Source: Aureobasidium sp. EXF-3400 (lineage: Eukaryota > Ascomycota > Dothideomycetes > Dothideales > Saccotheciaceae). From it: 64,000 nt of DNA. Every line of letters begins with the position of its first letter. The first letter of the stretch is position 1. Where the stretch lies: the NCBI GenBank assembly GCA_024195585.1, contig SWBL01000230.1, positions 19,690 through 83,689 of the forward strand, read 5' to 3'. Both the position numbers and the translations under genes were made by a program. Below the pieces are notes generated by a model. The model made no database searches and was not told where the DNA came from. It was given only the letters and a program-made list of their open reading frames with translations. Shown here piece after piece: positions 33,364 through 42,744 of this stretch.

Positions 33364-34471
33364 GTTTGATGAATGCTGGTTTTCGTGAAGAGCTTGAGAA
33401 TGGAAGAGATTGAGGGATGATTAAGAGGTAAAAGTACGTCCAGCGTATGTTTGTGTGTTGTGTAGTGGTCTAAAAGCAGAGAACAGAAGAAAAGAGAATG
33501 CAGCAAACTTGAAAGAGTGTTGGAAGAAGGACAAAGCGGCTTTTGACAATGAACAGGTCTATTGCAGCATGAATGAATGTGATTGTCCTGGTGTCGACAA
33601 GAATTCATGAATGAACGTCAAAGAATAGAAAAGCAGGGAGTAACAAAGTCTTATTGTCAGTAGAAGGACCTACATGCTTCTATTGTCTTGGAATAGCCAA
33701 TAGTGGAAAGGTGCTCTCGAGAAATTGTGACCGGTGGTTCTCAGTGGGCGGTTACCACAGCAGATGGTATGTCTTTGTTTCAGGTCAGCATGAAGGCTCG
33801 AGGGTTCGAGGTGGATGGTCAAGTTTCGCTAGCCGCCGAGATGTTTGTGTTGGATGTCTCGAAGCCTCGACAGACTGGCAGTATCTCGAAGCGCCGTACT
33901 GACAACCGCTTTGCATCTGTATCCTCACTAGATATAGACCCTCACAGAAGCATGTGTTTGAGGTGAGTTTTGAAGATCTCTTTGAGTCGATTGCTTAGAG
34001 CTGGCAGAAATACAATGCAGGGTCGACTATCCGGTGTAACAGGGTCTACAGATGAGTCAAAACGAGTACTACCATCGTCTCCTTTTCGTTTGACTCGGCG
34101 GGGCATCATGAGAGTCATCAATGAAGAGGCTCTTCGCTGTGAGTCACTTTGCTGGTGCTGTTGCATAAGCCGATGGTAGGATGAAATGCACGAAATGCAG
34201 ATCGGGGGGAACCATGCAGCAGTTTCTTTCAACATTAAAGTCCAAATAGACAATATCACCAAGGTATTCAAACCCTGATGTCAATTGCGCTGCTGAGAGA
34301 ATGTGATCATGATAGAATCGAGAGTCTGATAAATGGCAGAACGTTTCCAGGGCAGACTGGTGGGCAACGAACGATGGAGGGGCATTCGCTATCGGCGAAC
34401 TGACGGAGACTCGCACGGTCCCCCGCCACTGCCGGCCGAAAGTGGTGCTGAATGCCGTCGCTCTTTCTGTT
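33364..34471. other. Intergenic region upstream of TRP5
   Basis: Divergent promoters of the membrane-protein gene and TRP5. A few frames of 80-110 codons lack coding character. Confidence 0.45.
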
Positions 34472-34478
34472 TGACTCA
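34472..34478 (+). promoter_or_regulatory. Gcn4/CpcA-type binding site upstream of TRP5
   Basis: A perfect TGACTCA lies 135-141 bp upstream of the TRP5 ATG. Tryptophan genes are classical targets of fungal cross-pathway control. A TATA-like TATATATAA follows at 34522-34530. Confidence 0.65.
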
Positions 34479-34521
34479 CTCACGACAAGTTTCTTGACCA
34501 CGTCAATTCCACTCGACTTTG

Positions 34522-34530
34522 TATATATAA
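34522..34530 (+). promoter_or_regulatory. TATA-like element of TRP5
   Basis: TATATATAA lies about 83-91 bp upstream of the TRP5 start codon and just downstream of the TGACTCA site. Confidence 0.5.
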
Positions 34531-34612
34531 AGTCAATTACTACTGTGTTACCCAAAGGCAAAGTCGCCGTCCGTATCAAACTTCCGCTCTTTCGCTCACA
34601 CAACCACCCAAC

Positions 34613-36834
34613 ATGGAGCACATCAAGAGAACATTTGCTCAGGCCAAGAAGGAGAACAGAGTCGGTTCAGACAAAGCGCATACGAGTCTCTCAGTCGACT
34701 GACTTTCCTACAGCCTGCCTTGGTCACATATGTCACTGCCGGTTTCCCTACCCCCGAGGAGACTCCCGACATCATGCTCGCCATGGAGGCTGGCGGTGCC
34801 GATATCATCGAACTCGGCATGCCCTTCACCGACCCCATTGCAGACGGCCCTACCATTCAAAAAGCAAACACACAAGCCCTGAAGAACGGCGTCAACATCA
34901 TCTCCACAATCCAAATGGTTAGAGATGCAAGGAAAAGAGGTCTGCGTGCTCCCGTCATGCTCATGGGCTACTACAACCCCGTACTCAGCTACGGCGAGGA
35001 CAAGATTCTCAAGGACTGCAAGGCTGCCGGTGTCAATGGCTTCATCATGGTCGATCTGCCCCCGGAGGAGGCTGTCCGCTTCCGCAACCACTGCACAAAG
35101 ATTGGTCTCTCATACATCCCTCTCATCGCTCCCGCTACATCGGAGAACCGCATGAAGCTGCTGTGTAAGATTGCCGACTCTTTCATCTACGTCGTTTCGC
35201 GCATGGGTGTCACTGGTGCTACCAGCTCTGTCAACACTGCTCTTCCTGAGCTGCTCGATCGTGTGCACAAATACTCTGGCGGTGTCGCTGCTGCTGTTGG
35301 CTTTGGTGTCAGCACCAGAGAGCACTATTTGAGCATCGGCAGCATGGCCGAGGGTGTTGTTATTGGCAGTCAAATCATTCAGACTCTTGCCGATGCTCCT
35401 GCTGGTCAGGGTGCTCAGGCTGTTGAGAACTACCTGGATGGTATTACCCAGCGCAGAGATATCATCAAGGAACAGACACGTGAGGGTGGTGTCCTCGAGA
35501 CCAAGGAGATGGAAGATATTCCCGATGAGGTTCACGTTGATGGCGTCGTCAAGGACAAGGATACTCCTGACGGCCCTGGGCTCGCTGATCAGATCGAGGC
35601 CCTCAACACCGATGGACCTATGGACTCAAACGCCATCCCTGCAAGATTTGGACAATTCGGTGGTCAATACGTTCCCGAGTCACTGATGGACTGCTTGCGC
35701 GAGCTGGAGGACGGTTTCCAAGCTGCCATCAACGACGAGAAGTTCTGGGAGGAGTACCGCTCACACTACGAATGGATGGGTCGCCCTGGTCACTTGCACA
35801 TTGCTGAGCGTCTGACTGAGCACGCTGGTGGTGCGAACATCTGGTTGAAGCGTGAGGATTTGAACCACACCGGTTCGCACAAGATCAACAACGCTCTTGG
35901 ACAAGTCCTTTTGGCCCGCCGTCTGGGTAAGACTGAGATCATCGCCGAGACTGGTGCTGGTCAACATGGTGTTGCTACTGCCACTGTCTGTGCCAAGTTC
36001 GGTATGAAGTGTACCGTCTACATGGGAGCCGAGGACGTTCGCCGCCAGGCTCTGAACGTCTTCCGCATCAAGCTTCTTGGTGCTCAGGTCATTGCTGTCG
36101 AAGCTGGTAGCCGTACCCTCCGTGACGCTGTCAACGAGGCTATGCGTGCTTGGGTCGTCAAGCTTGACACCACTCACTACATCATCGGCTCGGCCATTGG
36201 TCCTCACCCCTTCCCTACCATCGTCCGTACTTTCCAGTCCGTTATCGGTCAAGAGACCAAGGAGCAGATGATGGCCATGAAGGGCAAGCTTCCCGACGCC
36301 GTCGTCGCATGTGTTGGCGGCGGTTCCAACGCAGTGGGCATGTTCTACCCCTTCTCCAAGGACCCTAGCGTCAAGCTTCTCGGTGTTGAGGCTGGAGGTG
36401 ACGGTATCGATACTGACCGTCATTCTGCCACTCTGTCTGGTGGTACTCATGGTGTCCTTCACGGTGTACGCACCTACATTCTTCAAGACAAGCACGGTCA
36501 GATCTCCGACACACACTCCGTCTCTGCCGGTCTCGATTACCCTGGTGTCGGTCCCGAGCTCGCAAACTGGAAGGATACTGATCGTGCCAAGTTCATCGCC
36601 GCCACAGATGCCGAGGCCTTCATCGGTTTCCGTCTGCTGTCGCAACTCGAGGGTATCATTCCCGCACTCGAGACTTCACATGCCATTTTCGGCGCCATCG
36701 AGTTGGCAAAGACAATGAAGAAGGGTGAGGATATCGTCATCTGTCTTTCCGGTCGTGGTGACAAGGATGTACAGAGTGTTGCTGAGGAGCTTCCCAAGAT
36801 CGGTCCTAAGATTGGTTGGGATCTGAGATTCTAG
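34613..36834 (+). CDS. TRP5: Bifunctional tryptophan synthase (alpha-beta fusion)
   Basis: Exons 34613-34660 and 34714-36834 (53-nt intron) encode 722 residues. The enzyme catalyses the last two steps of tryptophan synthesis in the cytosol. The N-terminal TrpA domain (residues about 1-265) shows [14 protein letters not shown], the catalytic Glu in [18 protein letters not shown], and the phosphate-binding [20 protein letters not shown] linker of some 50 acidic residues follows. The TrpB domain (from about 320) starts [11 protein letters not shown] and has the PLP lysine in [13 protein letters not shown] near residue 405, [13 protein letters not shown], and the phosphate-cup [10 protein letters not shown]. 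Alpha-before-beta order is the normal fungal fusion. The promoter has a CpcA-type site and a TATA-like element. Confidence 0.97.
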
Positions 36835-37290
36835 ATTTCTTGCTGATCTATGTTTCTTTCTTGCAATGTTATAGAGATGAACGTGATGGCGTAAAAAAAC
36901 TACCAATAGCGATTTGAAAATGAAGATTTTATGAGTACTCAAAGACCAAATTCGCTTTTATCAGTTCATCAATGTGACAAACGCATCTGTGACTTTTCGA
37001 CAGCGCTTGACCTGCGAAGTGCCAAATTGCTTGCATCTCCCCGTCGCACAAGTCGTCTCGAGTCTACGAGCTCACACCTTTCGCGTATCGCATTTCGCGA
37101 CGACTTTGCATACTATATAGATTGTAGCTACTGCTGTCGTAATACAACCTTCTCAGAACTCAGGAAGCTGTTTCAGCACTTGAAGTAGCATAGCGTACAG
37201 CTGTTTTTCTTTTGTTTCTTTCAACTTGCGTGTTGGCACCAATAGTCTTGCACTCTGATATGTCGCCACTGCCATCAGATATGTTCCATA
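36835..37290. other. Intergenic region between TRP5 and the U6 locus
   Basis: 3' flank of TRP5. No coding frame of interest; structured DNA begins at 37294. Confidence 0.4.
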
Positions 37291-37293
37291 GTA

Positions 37294-37324
37294 TTGAGAC
37301 GTTTGGCTTCGCCAAACGTCTCAA
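37294..37324. repeat. Perfect hairpin, 14-bp arms, 3-nt loop
   Basis: TTGAGACGTTTGGC (37294-37307), loop TTC, GCCAAACGTCTCAA (37311-37324). The arms are exact complements. The right arm runs directly into the inverted copy of the U6 3' flank. Confidence 0.85.
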
Positions 37325-37401
37325 CATTACTCTCTAGGATTCAAAAGAGTCGTCCTGATGTCGCAAAGAGTAAAAAATTTTGTAGTTATTGAGTTTGCAT
37401 G
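37322..37401 (-). pseudogene. Inverted partial copy of the U6 3' end and downstream flank
   Basis: Read on the minus strand this segment matches 37681-37760: CATGCAAAC, ACTACAAAATTTTTT, TTTGCGACATCAGGACGACT and GAATCCTAGAGAGT occur in both in the same order, with only a few differences. It therefore contains a U6 exon-2-like end with its T-run and flank, facing away from the intact gene. I could not follow the match further into U6 (exon 1 and the intron are not recognisable on this side), so it appears to be a truncated or eroded inverted duplicate. Confidence 0.7.
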
Positions 37402-37461
37402 TGCAGCCACCGTCGCAGAGCATGTCCAAATTGTGTGCGACACTCTTGAGCGCTCTCGTGT

Positions 37462-37491
37462 GCCAGAAGTGTGCGCAAGCACACTTCTGGC
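37462..37491. repeat. Perfect hairpin, 13-bp arms, GCAA loop
   Basis: GCCAGAAGTGTGC (37462-37474), loop GCAA, GCACACTTCTGGC (37479-37491). It is about 30 bp upstream of the U6 TATA element and between the two inverted U6 segments. Confidence 0.85.
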
Positions 37492-37520
37492 TTCCCGCGA
37501 GTGCCGACCACGTTTTAGAC

Positions 37521-37528
37521 TATATATT
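37521..37528 (+). promoter_or_regulatory. TATA box of the U6 gene
   Basis: TATATATT lies about 30 bp upstream of the inferred U6 5' end (near 37551), the spacing expected for Pol III transcription of U6 with an upstream TATA. Confidence 0.65.
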
Positions 37529-37550
37529 CGATCAAGTTCATTCGAATTAT

Positions 37551-37711
37551 TGGGCCTAAAAACCCATTAGTCTATTTGAAACTATACAGAGAAGATTAGC
37601 ATGGCCCCTGCACTAAGGATGGTGAGTTCGATCCCCAGCATGGTCAAATCTGAAGCCTTCACTAACGCAAACTCCAGACACATGCAAACGAGATGACTAC
37701 AAAATTTTTTT
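37551..37711 (+). ncRNA. U6: U6 spliceosomal snRNA gene interrupted by an mRNA-type intron
   Basis: Exon 1 (about 37551-37621) contains TTTGAAACTATACAGAGAAG, GATTAGCATGGCCCCTGC and ACTAAGGATG, covering the ACAGAGA box, the AGC triad and the 5' side of the internal stem-loop of U6. The RNA is then interrupted by a 56-nt segment with GTGAGT donor, CTAAC branch site and CCAG acceptor (37622-37677). Exon 2 (37678-37711) resumes with ACACATGCAAACGAGA and ends in a T7 run. A 5' stem TGGG/CCCA and the TATA at -30 fix the start approximately. U6 is the catalytic RNA of the spliceosome. Departures from the usual core are AAACTATAC (normally AAACAATAC or AAACGATAC) and a divergent 3' domain. mRNA-type introns in U6 are known in fission yeast and other fungi. 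Confidence 0.88.
37622..37677 (+). other. Spliceosomal-type intron inside U6, carrying a Pol III B-box
   Basis: 56 nt: donor GTGAGT, branch-like CACTAAC, acceptor CTCCAG. At 37625-37635 it reads GAGTTCGATCC, close to the Pol III B-box consensus GGTTCGANTCC, so an internal promoter element seems to lie within the sequence that is spliced out. Confidence 0.75.
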
Positions 37712-37760
37712 GCCTTTGCGACATCAGGACGACTCTTTTGAATCCTAGAGAGTGATGTTG

Positions 37761-38643
37761 GCAAAGTCTAAGGTGAGGGCAAGTCATTTTTGGTGGTGGT
37801 TGGCAGTCTTGGTGGATAGGGTTGCTAAGCTGTTGGGCGGTTTGGAGGGCTTGGTGCTTTTATTCCAGACGTCTAACGATACTCTGGAGAGCAGTTGCTC
37901 CTACGGATTTGAGTAATCCCTCACAGTCAGGCTTCGATTACAGGTCTTCAGCAATCGCTGGAAACTTCGCTCGAAACAGTATGTCTTGTGGCAGCTGCGA
38001 ACGACATGGATGATCATGGTGAGAGTAGGAAGAAAGAAGCTTAGTTGACTACTAAAGGGGGACGAGGATCTCTCATGTACCTGAGCAAGGGCAGGTTAAC
38101 TAACCAAATCCGAAAAGTCACGGCCAGGAGGAAAGGCAAGGACTCCATGTGCACGAGAGCTTCGAATTTGACCGTACTGGTAAGCAGGTCGACGCATCGT
38201 TATGATGAACATAGCTCTGATGTTATACATTCTGGAAGCACTGGCATAGCGGTGGTGAAGAGATCGAGGTATGTCTTGTGGACTGAAACAGAAATATGCT
38301 TCGATATGAACGTACGTCCGAGGTTTCCTCTGAAGGCTTCATCGATGTAGAAGAAAATACTACAGCCATGGACGTAAACTGTCGAGAGAGAGGCCTGCTC
38401 ACAACTCTAATCTCCTCACAGTACGATCAGGTGTGTTGCAACTTAGCAAGGGCAAGGCGATACAGCTGAGATTATAGAAAAAGACAGCCATAAAATAACC
38501 TGGGTCAGGTGGGTCTATCAGTCCATGCTCTATAGTGATCTTTCACTTGTTTACTTCCCCTTCACACCCAGCGTTATTTCTCACCTCTCTCGCAATTATC
38601 TTTCTCTACCTCTCACAGATACCACTTCTTCCAACATTGCAAA
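37761..38643. other. Intergenic region between U6 and the CCCH gene
   Basis: No convincing coding frame; a 101-codon frame at 38045 lacks coding character. The distal pyrimidine-rich part should be the promoter of the CCCH gene. Confidence 0.4.
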
Positions 38644-39246
38644 ATGGCTGCCACCTCTCCCACCACAGCCCAGCAGGCTCAGCCAGATCGCCCGAGGTTC
38701 ACTCGCGCAGTCTTCAAGAGGGTTCGCCGCCGCTCCTCCAGGCTTGTCCCTCATATCACCCTTTCACCCCGCCCACCTTGCGACAAACTCTTCTTCTTTG
38801 ATGGACATCTACCCGGCAACAACAACCCTGAACCTGACGAGGAGCAGTCAGATGACAACGAAGACGAAGAGTTCACGCTTGAATTCTACGACAACGCCTC
38901 ATCTTATCCCTCTGTCAACTACGAGGCCCCCATCCCTGAGACTCGTCACGCCAACAACAGCATCGTCAGCGACTCGACCGAGAACGCTGAACTGAAGGCT
39001 TTGCTCGAATTCTGTGCCTTCAGCCTGACATTCTCCGGCAAGAAGTGCCCTCTTGGTGAAGACTGCACCCTGAAGAAGATCTGTCACCGTAACAGCAATC
39101 CCAGAGGATGCTCTCGTGGTGAGGGATGCGAGTACTCTCATGAGCACGTTCGAGCAACATACATAACTTGCTCATTTTGTGAAATTTCATCATATATCGA
39201 CTACGCAGATATTGTACTCTTCGGAGTGCCAACATATCGATGTTAG
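38644..39246 (+). CDS. Small CCCH-type zinc-finger protein
   Basis: A single-exon frame of 200 residues. The N-terminal 50 residues are basic (RFTRAVFKRVRRRSSR), followed by an acidic stretch (EEQSDDNEDEEFTLEF) and a segment SENAELKALLEFC-like. Near residues 139-170 are CPLGEDC and then CHRNSNPRGCSRGEGCEYSH, whose C-x8-C-x5-C-x3-H spacing fits a CCCH finger, as in RNA-binding proteins; a further CSFC follows. The extreme C-terminus is hydrophobic and not family-like, so an intron near 39150 might have been missed and the true end could differ. The gene is convergent with the degenerate DEAD-box gene. No specific function can be named. Confidence 0.6.
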   Translation: MAATSPTTAQQAQPDRPRFTRAVFKRVRRRSSRLVPHITLSPRPPCDKLFFFDGHLPGNNNPEPDEEQSDDNEDEEFTLEFYDNASSYPSVNYEAPIPETRHANNSIVSDSTENAELKALLEFCAFSLTFSGKKCPLGEDCTLKKICHRNSNPRGCSRGEGCEYSHEHVRATYITCSFCEISSYIDYADIVLFGVPTYRC

Positions 39247-39383
39247 GGACAAAAACTACACAAGGACGCACACGAATATGTCTGAATAAAGGCGTTTGAT
39301 TTCTATGTACAACTACAGAAGCGCGAGGATGGTAGCTCGAGGATGATAGCGCGAGTACGTTAAATAGCGGAGACATCAGTGTC

Positions 39384-41495
39384 TCAAACAGGAGCAGAGC
39401 GCGAAGAAGTGCTGTCAGCAGCGCCTCCAGCAGCAGAGTCGGAAGGAGCAGTGTCTTCAGCAGAGTTTGGAGAAGTAGCGTCTTCGGCAGAACCTTCGGC
39501 AACGAGGCTGGAAGAAGCAGCATCTTCAGCGATGAGGTTGGAAGGAGCGGTATTGTCTTCAGCAGCAGAAGTAGAAGAAGCACTGTCTCCAGCAGAGATA
39601 GGAGAAGCATCAGAGTCGGACAGAGCGGTAGTGTATCCGGTAGCAGGTGTAGAATTCTCAGCAACTGGCCATGGGATGTTGTTGCCCTGCCATTGATTGT
39701 TGGCGTCTTCAGTAGCAGCTGACCATAGGGTATCGTTATTGGTGGCCTGCAGAAGGAAGTCTGGAACCGGCGTATTGGTCACCTGAAGCAGTCTGATCAG
39801 ATCTTCTCTCGCGTGTTCTTCGGTCTTTGGATCGAAGTAGATCTTGACCTTACCATCGCGGCCAAGACGACCTACGTGGCCGATAGCCTCTACAAGGAAA
39901 TGGTAGGGGCTCTTGTACGAATTGACGCGGCCTGGTTTCTCTCCGTCATACTCGACAAGCTTCTGCGAAGGCATATCAACGATGATCACGTTGTCCAGTT
40001 CGCGCCAGTTATTGCCTTCAGAACCAAGAGTGGTGGTAATCAGGAGTGGAAGGTTGCTTGCGCTGAAAGCATCTCTTGACCACATGCGGGTTGGGTGACC
40101 ACTCATCAGCATTTCTGAGCGTCCTCCAGCCATACGCACAAGACTGTTATATTTCTGAACCTTTCTGCGATCGAAAGAGACGGCCAGAACCTTCTTGTTG
40201 CTAGGACCAGACATCTTTTGGAAGTCTTCGAGTAGAGTGTTGCCGCGATCGTCGGCGTTACGCGAGACTTCCGAGACCTCGATAGTTCCATGAAAATCGT
40301 GCAGAGGGTTCTCGTTGAAGCGCACAGTCATTGTAGAGCTGGTGAGGATGACCTTGTCAATGTAGTGCTTCTTGAGGGCGATATCTCTGGGATTACTGAG
40401 GTCAAGAATCTGGGAGAAGATGATGCATGGTACTTCAGGCTTGAGTCTGGGCTTGATGAGCTCAGATCTGAAGTTTGCAGGAGCAGGATGCTGGACGGCA
40501 TTGGTGCCACGGTGAGGTCCTGATGCAGTGGTATCAGCTGTGGTAACAGCGTGAGAGTAAACCATATCGTTTGCAGATGGACTCCTGGCCCACAGCTTGA
40601 TGGTATCCATATGGTGGATAAAGCTCTCTCCAGCCAAAGTGAAAGCTTGGTCAAAAATGAGTAGTTGAAGGTCGAACGAGCCGAGCAGGTTCTTTCTCAT
40701 CATGTCAGCGAGTCTTCCAGGTGTGCCGATGATGATGTTGGCAGCCTTTCCATCGCGCAGCATTTTGATGTTTTCGTCACGTTCGATGCTTCCGTGAACT
40801 GGGAGAGGTTTGACGTAGTTTTCGAGGCCGGCGTCTGACTTGACGAGGAAGGTCAAGATGTCTGCCAAAGCGGCTTCGGCAAGGTCATGAGTAGGAACGA
40901 CCATGACAACGACAGGTGCACAGACATCGTAGAGTAATGAATTGTTGTGCGCCTTATAAAGTGTCTTCGCAACGAGGTCGACAGCAGCGATGAGTGTGGC
41001 GGTTGTCTTTGCACAGCCAGAGCTACCAGAAACAAACATCGAAACACGTTCCTGGACGGCGGTGATCAAAATTCTCTCCATGGGCAGAGGTCTCTTGTAG
41101 CCAATGTTCTCGATGGCGACAATGAGCAAGCTGTGGAGGCTGAGCTGGTACCACGACTTCTTGAGTTTGCCAAATTTATGAATCTTGTCGATGTTGGGCT
41201 TGTGGTCTTCATCATCAGCAACAAACTTGACGGGCATGGCACACTTTGTGACGCTCTGGCTGCCTATAGCGTATTGATCGCGGTTGTCATCCCAGTTGGG
41301 GTTCATGGGCTGTTCTCGGTGAGAATCGGGGCTCAACTGATTGGATGCGCGTGCCTGAACGAAGTGGAACCCATCCAGATCAGGAGTCATTGCAAAGAGA
41401 GAAGGGTCTTTGTCGATGTTTTCAAAAACGGCTGCGTTGTGGTTTTTGGAGGAATAAAAAGGAAAGTAGACGAAAAAGTGGTTTGAGGGAAGCAA
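39384..41495 (-). CDS. Degenerate DEAD-box (Ded1/DDX3-like) RNA helicase homologue
   Basis: An intronless frame of 703 residues; the true start may be the Met at 41391-41393 (MTPDLDGFHF), since the preceding 34 codons look like leader. Fold and order match Ded1-type DEAD-box proteins, but motifs are altered: the Q-motif Gln is Glu (YKRPLPME), motif I is GCAKTT (normally GSGKT), Ia is PTHDLA, Ib keeps GTPGRL, motif II is FDQAF instead of DEAD, motif III is SHA instead of SAT, motif V lacks RGxD (GSEGNNW), and motif VI reads GHVGRLGR with the leading HRI replaced. ATP hydrolysis is therefore doubtful. The last 100 residues are low-complexity Ala/Ser/Glu/Asp. The intact 2.1-kb frame argues for a retained, non-canonical role. 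Confidence 0.8.
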   Translation of the reverse strand: MLPSNHFFVYFPFYSSKNHNAAVFENIDKDPSLFAMTPDLDGFHFVQARASNQLSPDSHREQPMNPNWDDNRDQYAIGSQSVTKCAMPVKFVADDEDHKPNIDKIHKFGKLKKSWYQLSLHSLLIVAIENIGYKRPLPMERILITAVQERVSMFVSGSSGCAKTTATLIAAVDLVAKTLYKAHNNSLLYDVCAPVVVMVVPTHDLAEAALADILTFLVKSDAGLENYVKPLPVHGSIERDENIKMLRDGKAANIIIGTPGRLADMMRKNLLGSFDLQLLIFDQAFTLAGESFIHHMDTIKLWARSPSANDMVYSHAVTTADTTASGPHRGTNAVQHPAPANFRSELIKPRLKPEVPCIIFSQILDLSNPRDIALKKHYIDKVILTSSTMTVRFNENPLHDFHGTIEVSEVSRNADDRGNTLLEDFQKMSGPSNKKVLAVSFDRRKVQKYNSLVRMAGGRSEMLMSGHPTRMWSRDAFSASNLPLLITTTLGSEGNNWRELDNVIIVDMPSQKLVEYDGEKPGRVNSYKSPYHFLVEAIGHVGRLGRDGKVKIYFDPKTEEHAREDLIRLLQVTNTPVPDFLLQATNNDTLWSAATEDANNQWQGNNIPWPVAENSTPATGYTTALSDSDASPISAGDSASSTSAAEDNTAPSNLIAEDAASSSLVAEGSAEDATSPNSAEDTAPSDSAAGGAADSTSSRSAPV

Positions 41496-41770
41496 GAAGA
41501 GAAGGGCGAGGGAGTAAAAAGAGAACGCTGAGTGAGGCGAGAGACAAATGTGCTAGTGAGGGAGAAGTAAACAAGTGAAGGAGGAACACAGCAAACGAGA
41601 GATACTGGATTGTTCCCATCGCACGTCGCTTTCGGATTAAACCATTCACTGCCTTTATTTTGTTGTGATTTTGATAGGCGGACTGTCACCGTCTATGCAT
41701 CCTCCTGGACTTGCTCAGTAGTGACGTAGAATTTCGAATGTCGGTCATAGATATAGAGCAACAGAGTCGC

Positions 41771-42744
41771 TCAGATAGCAGTACCCCTCTCGAAGCTATC
41801 CCTGATCTCTGAAGTGTACTTGTTGTAGAACCTCGCCAACTTTTGGTTAAACTGTGATCGCCTAATGTCAGCATGTTCTTCCAATCTACGTCCTTTGCAG
41901 TATAACTTACCTGCTTGTTCTTGTCATTGATGTAGGTAACATCGCCATCCTCCTCTTTGCCACTCCTCTCCTTCCTCTTCTTGAGTCTGACCTCCTCTGC
42001 TTTTTGAATCTCGCCCACCAACTTGTCAATCTTCTCCTTGGCCGGCTTGTTCCCCACAAAATCCGTCGAGTCTTTTGTGCTGTAGAAACTGCCATCCTTG
42101 TCCACAGCTATCAACTCTCCATCTTCCGTCTCTACAATCTCCAAGCCTCCTGATTGAGCAGCCCTCTCCACGGCAGCCATTTTCTCCGCCTCGTAATTCG
42201 TGACGTCGGGAGCCATATCCTTGACTTGTCGTTTGTAGATTTTATTCGCATCTTGGCCGAAATCTTGAAACGCGACATTATCACGGTGTGCCTTTTTCTT
42301 TGCTTGCTTCTTGTCCCAGGCAGCGGATTCTTCGGCCGTCCAGTCCCAGGCGCGTTTGCGATCCCAGTCTTCGCCGTCTTCGAGGGTTTGCGCATGTAGC
42401 AATTTTTCGGTAGCACGTTCTTTGCGACGGGAGAGCGAGGCCAGGGCGCCTGGATCGGCAGAGGCGCGAGAGACTTCTAGGGTCGTGGCTTTGCGGTTGT
42501 CGTCGCGGGAGGATTTGTTCCTGTTGCGGAGAGCGGCGAAGCGGGCGAGGCGGTCTGACTGAGATGCTGGAGTTGCGGAGTCTGTTGTTGATGTTGGTGT
42601 GGGTGCTGCTGAGGAGGTTGTGTCGTTGTCTTCTGATGGTGCGATGTCCTCGGTGGTAGTGGCTTCGGTGAAGCGGCGCTTGGATGATTCGACCAGTGTA
42701 TCGTCCTCTGAAGGAGAAGGTTTGCGTTTTAGTGTTGATGACAT
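41771..42744 (-). CDS. SYF2: Pre-mRNA-splicing factor Syf2
   Basis: Exons 41911-42744 and 41771-41851 (59-nt intron) encode 304 residues. Syf2 is a component of the NineTeen/Prp19-associated complex in the activated spliceosome. The N-terminal 75 residues are Ser/Thr-rich with a basic KRKPS and KRRF element. The conserved part includes RLARFAALRNRN, an ERATEKLLHAQ helix, the tryptophan-rich DWDRKRAWDWTAEESAAWDKK segment, YKRQVKDMAPDVTNYEAEK, and the terminal FNQKLARFYNKYTSEIRDSFERGTA, the family hallmark; only splicing restores this end. The length is typical for fungal Syf2. Confidence 0.93.

Noticed and set aside
33703..33966. 87-codon plus-strand frame upstream of TRP5
   Set aside because: No ATG context, motif or splice partner that would extend it into a gene.
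35761..36645. 294-codon minus-strand frame inside TRP5
   Set aside because: Antisense to the conserved TrpB domain; its length reflects codon bias of a highly expressed gene.
37462..37491. Simple transcription terminator hairpin
   Set aside because: No adjacent gene ends there and no T-run follows; Rho-independent terminators are not used in fungi.
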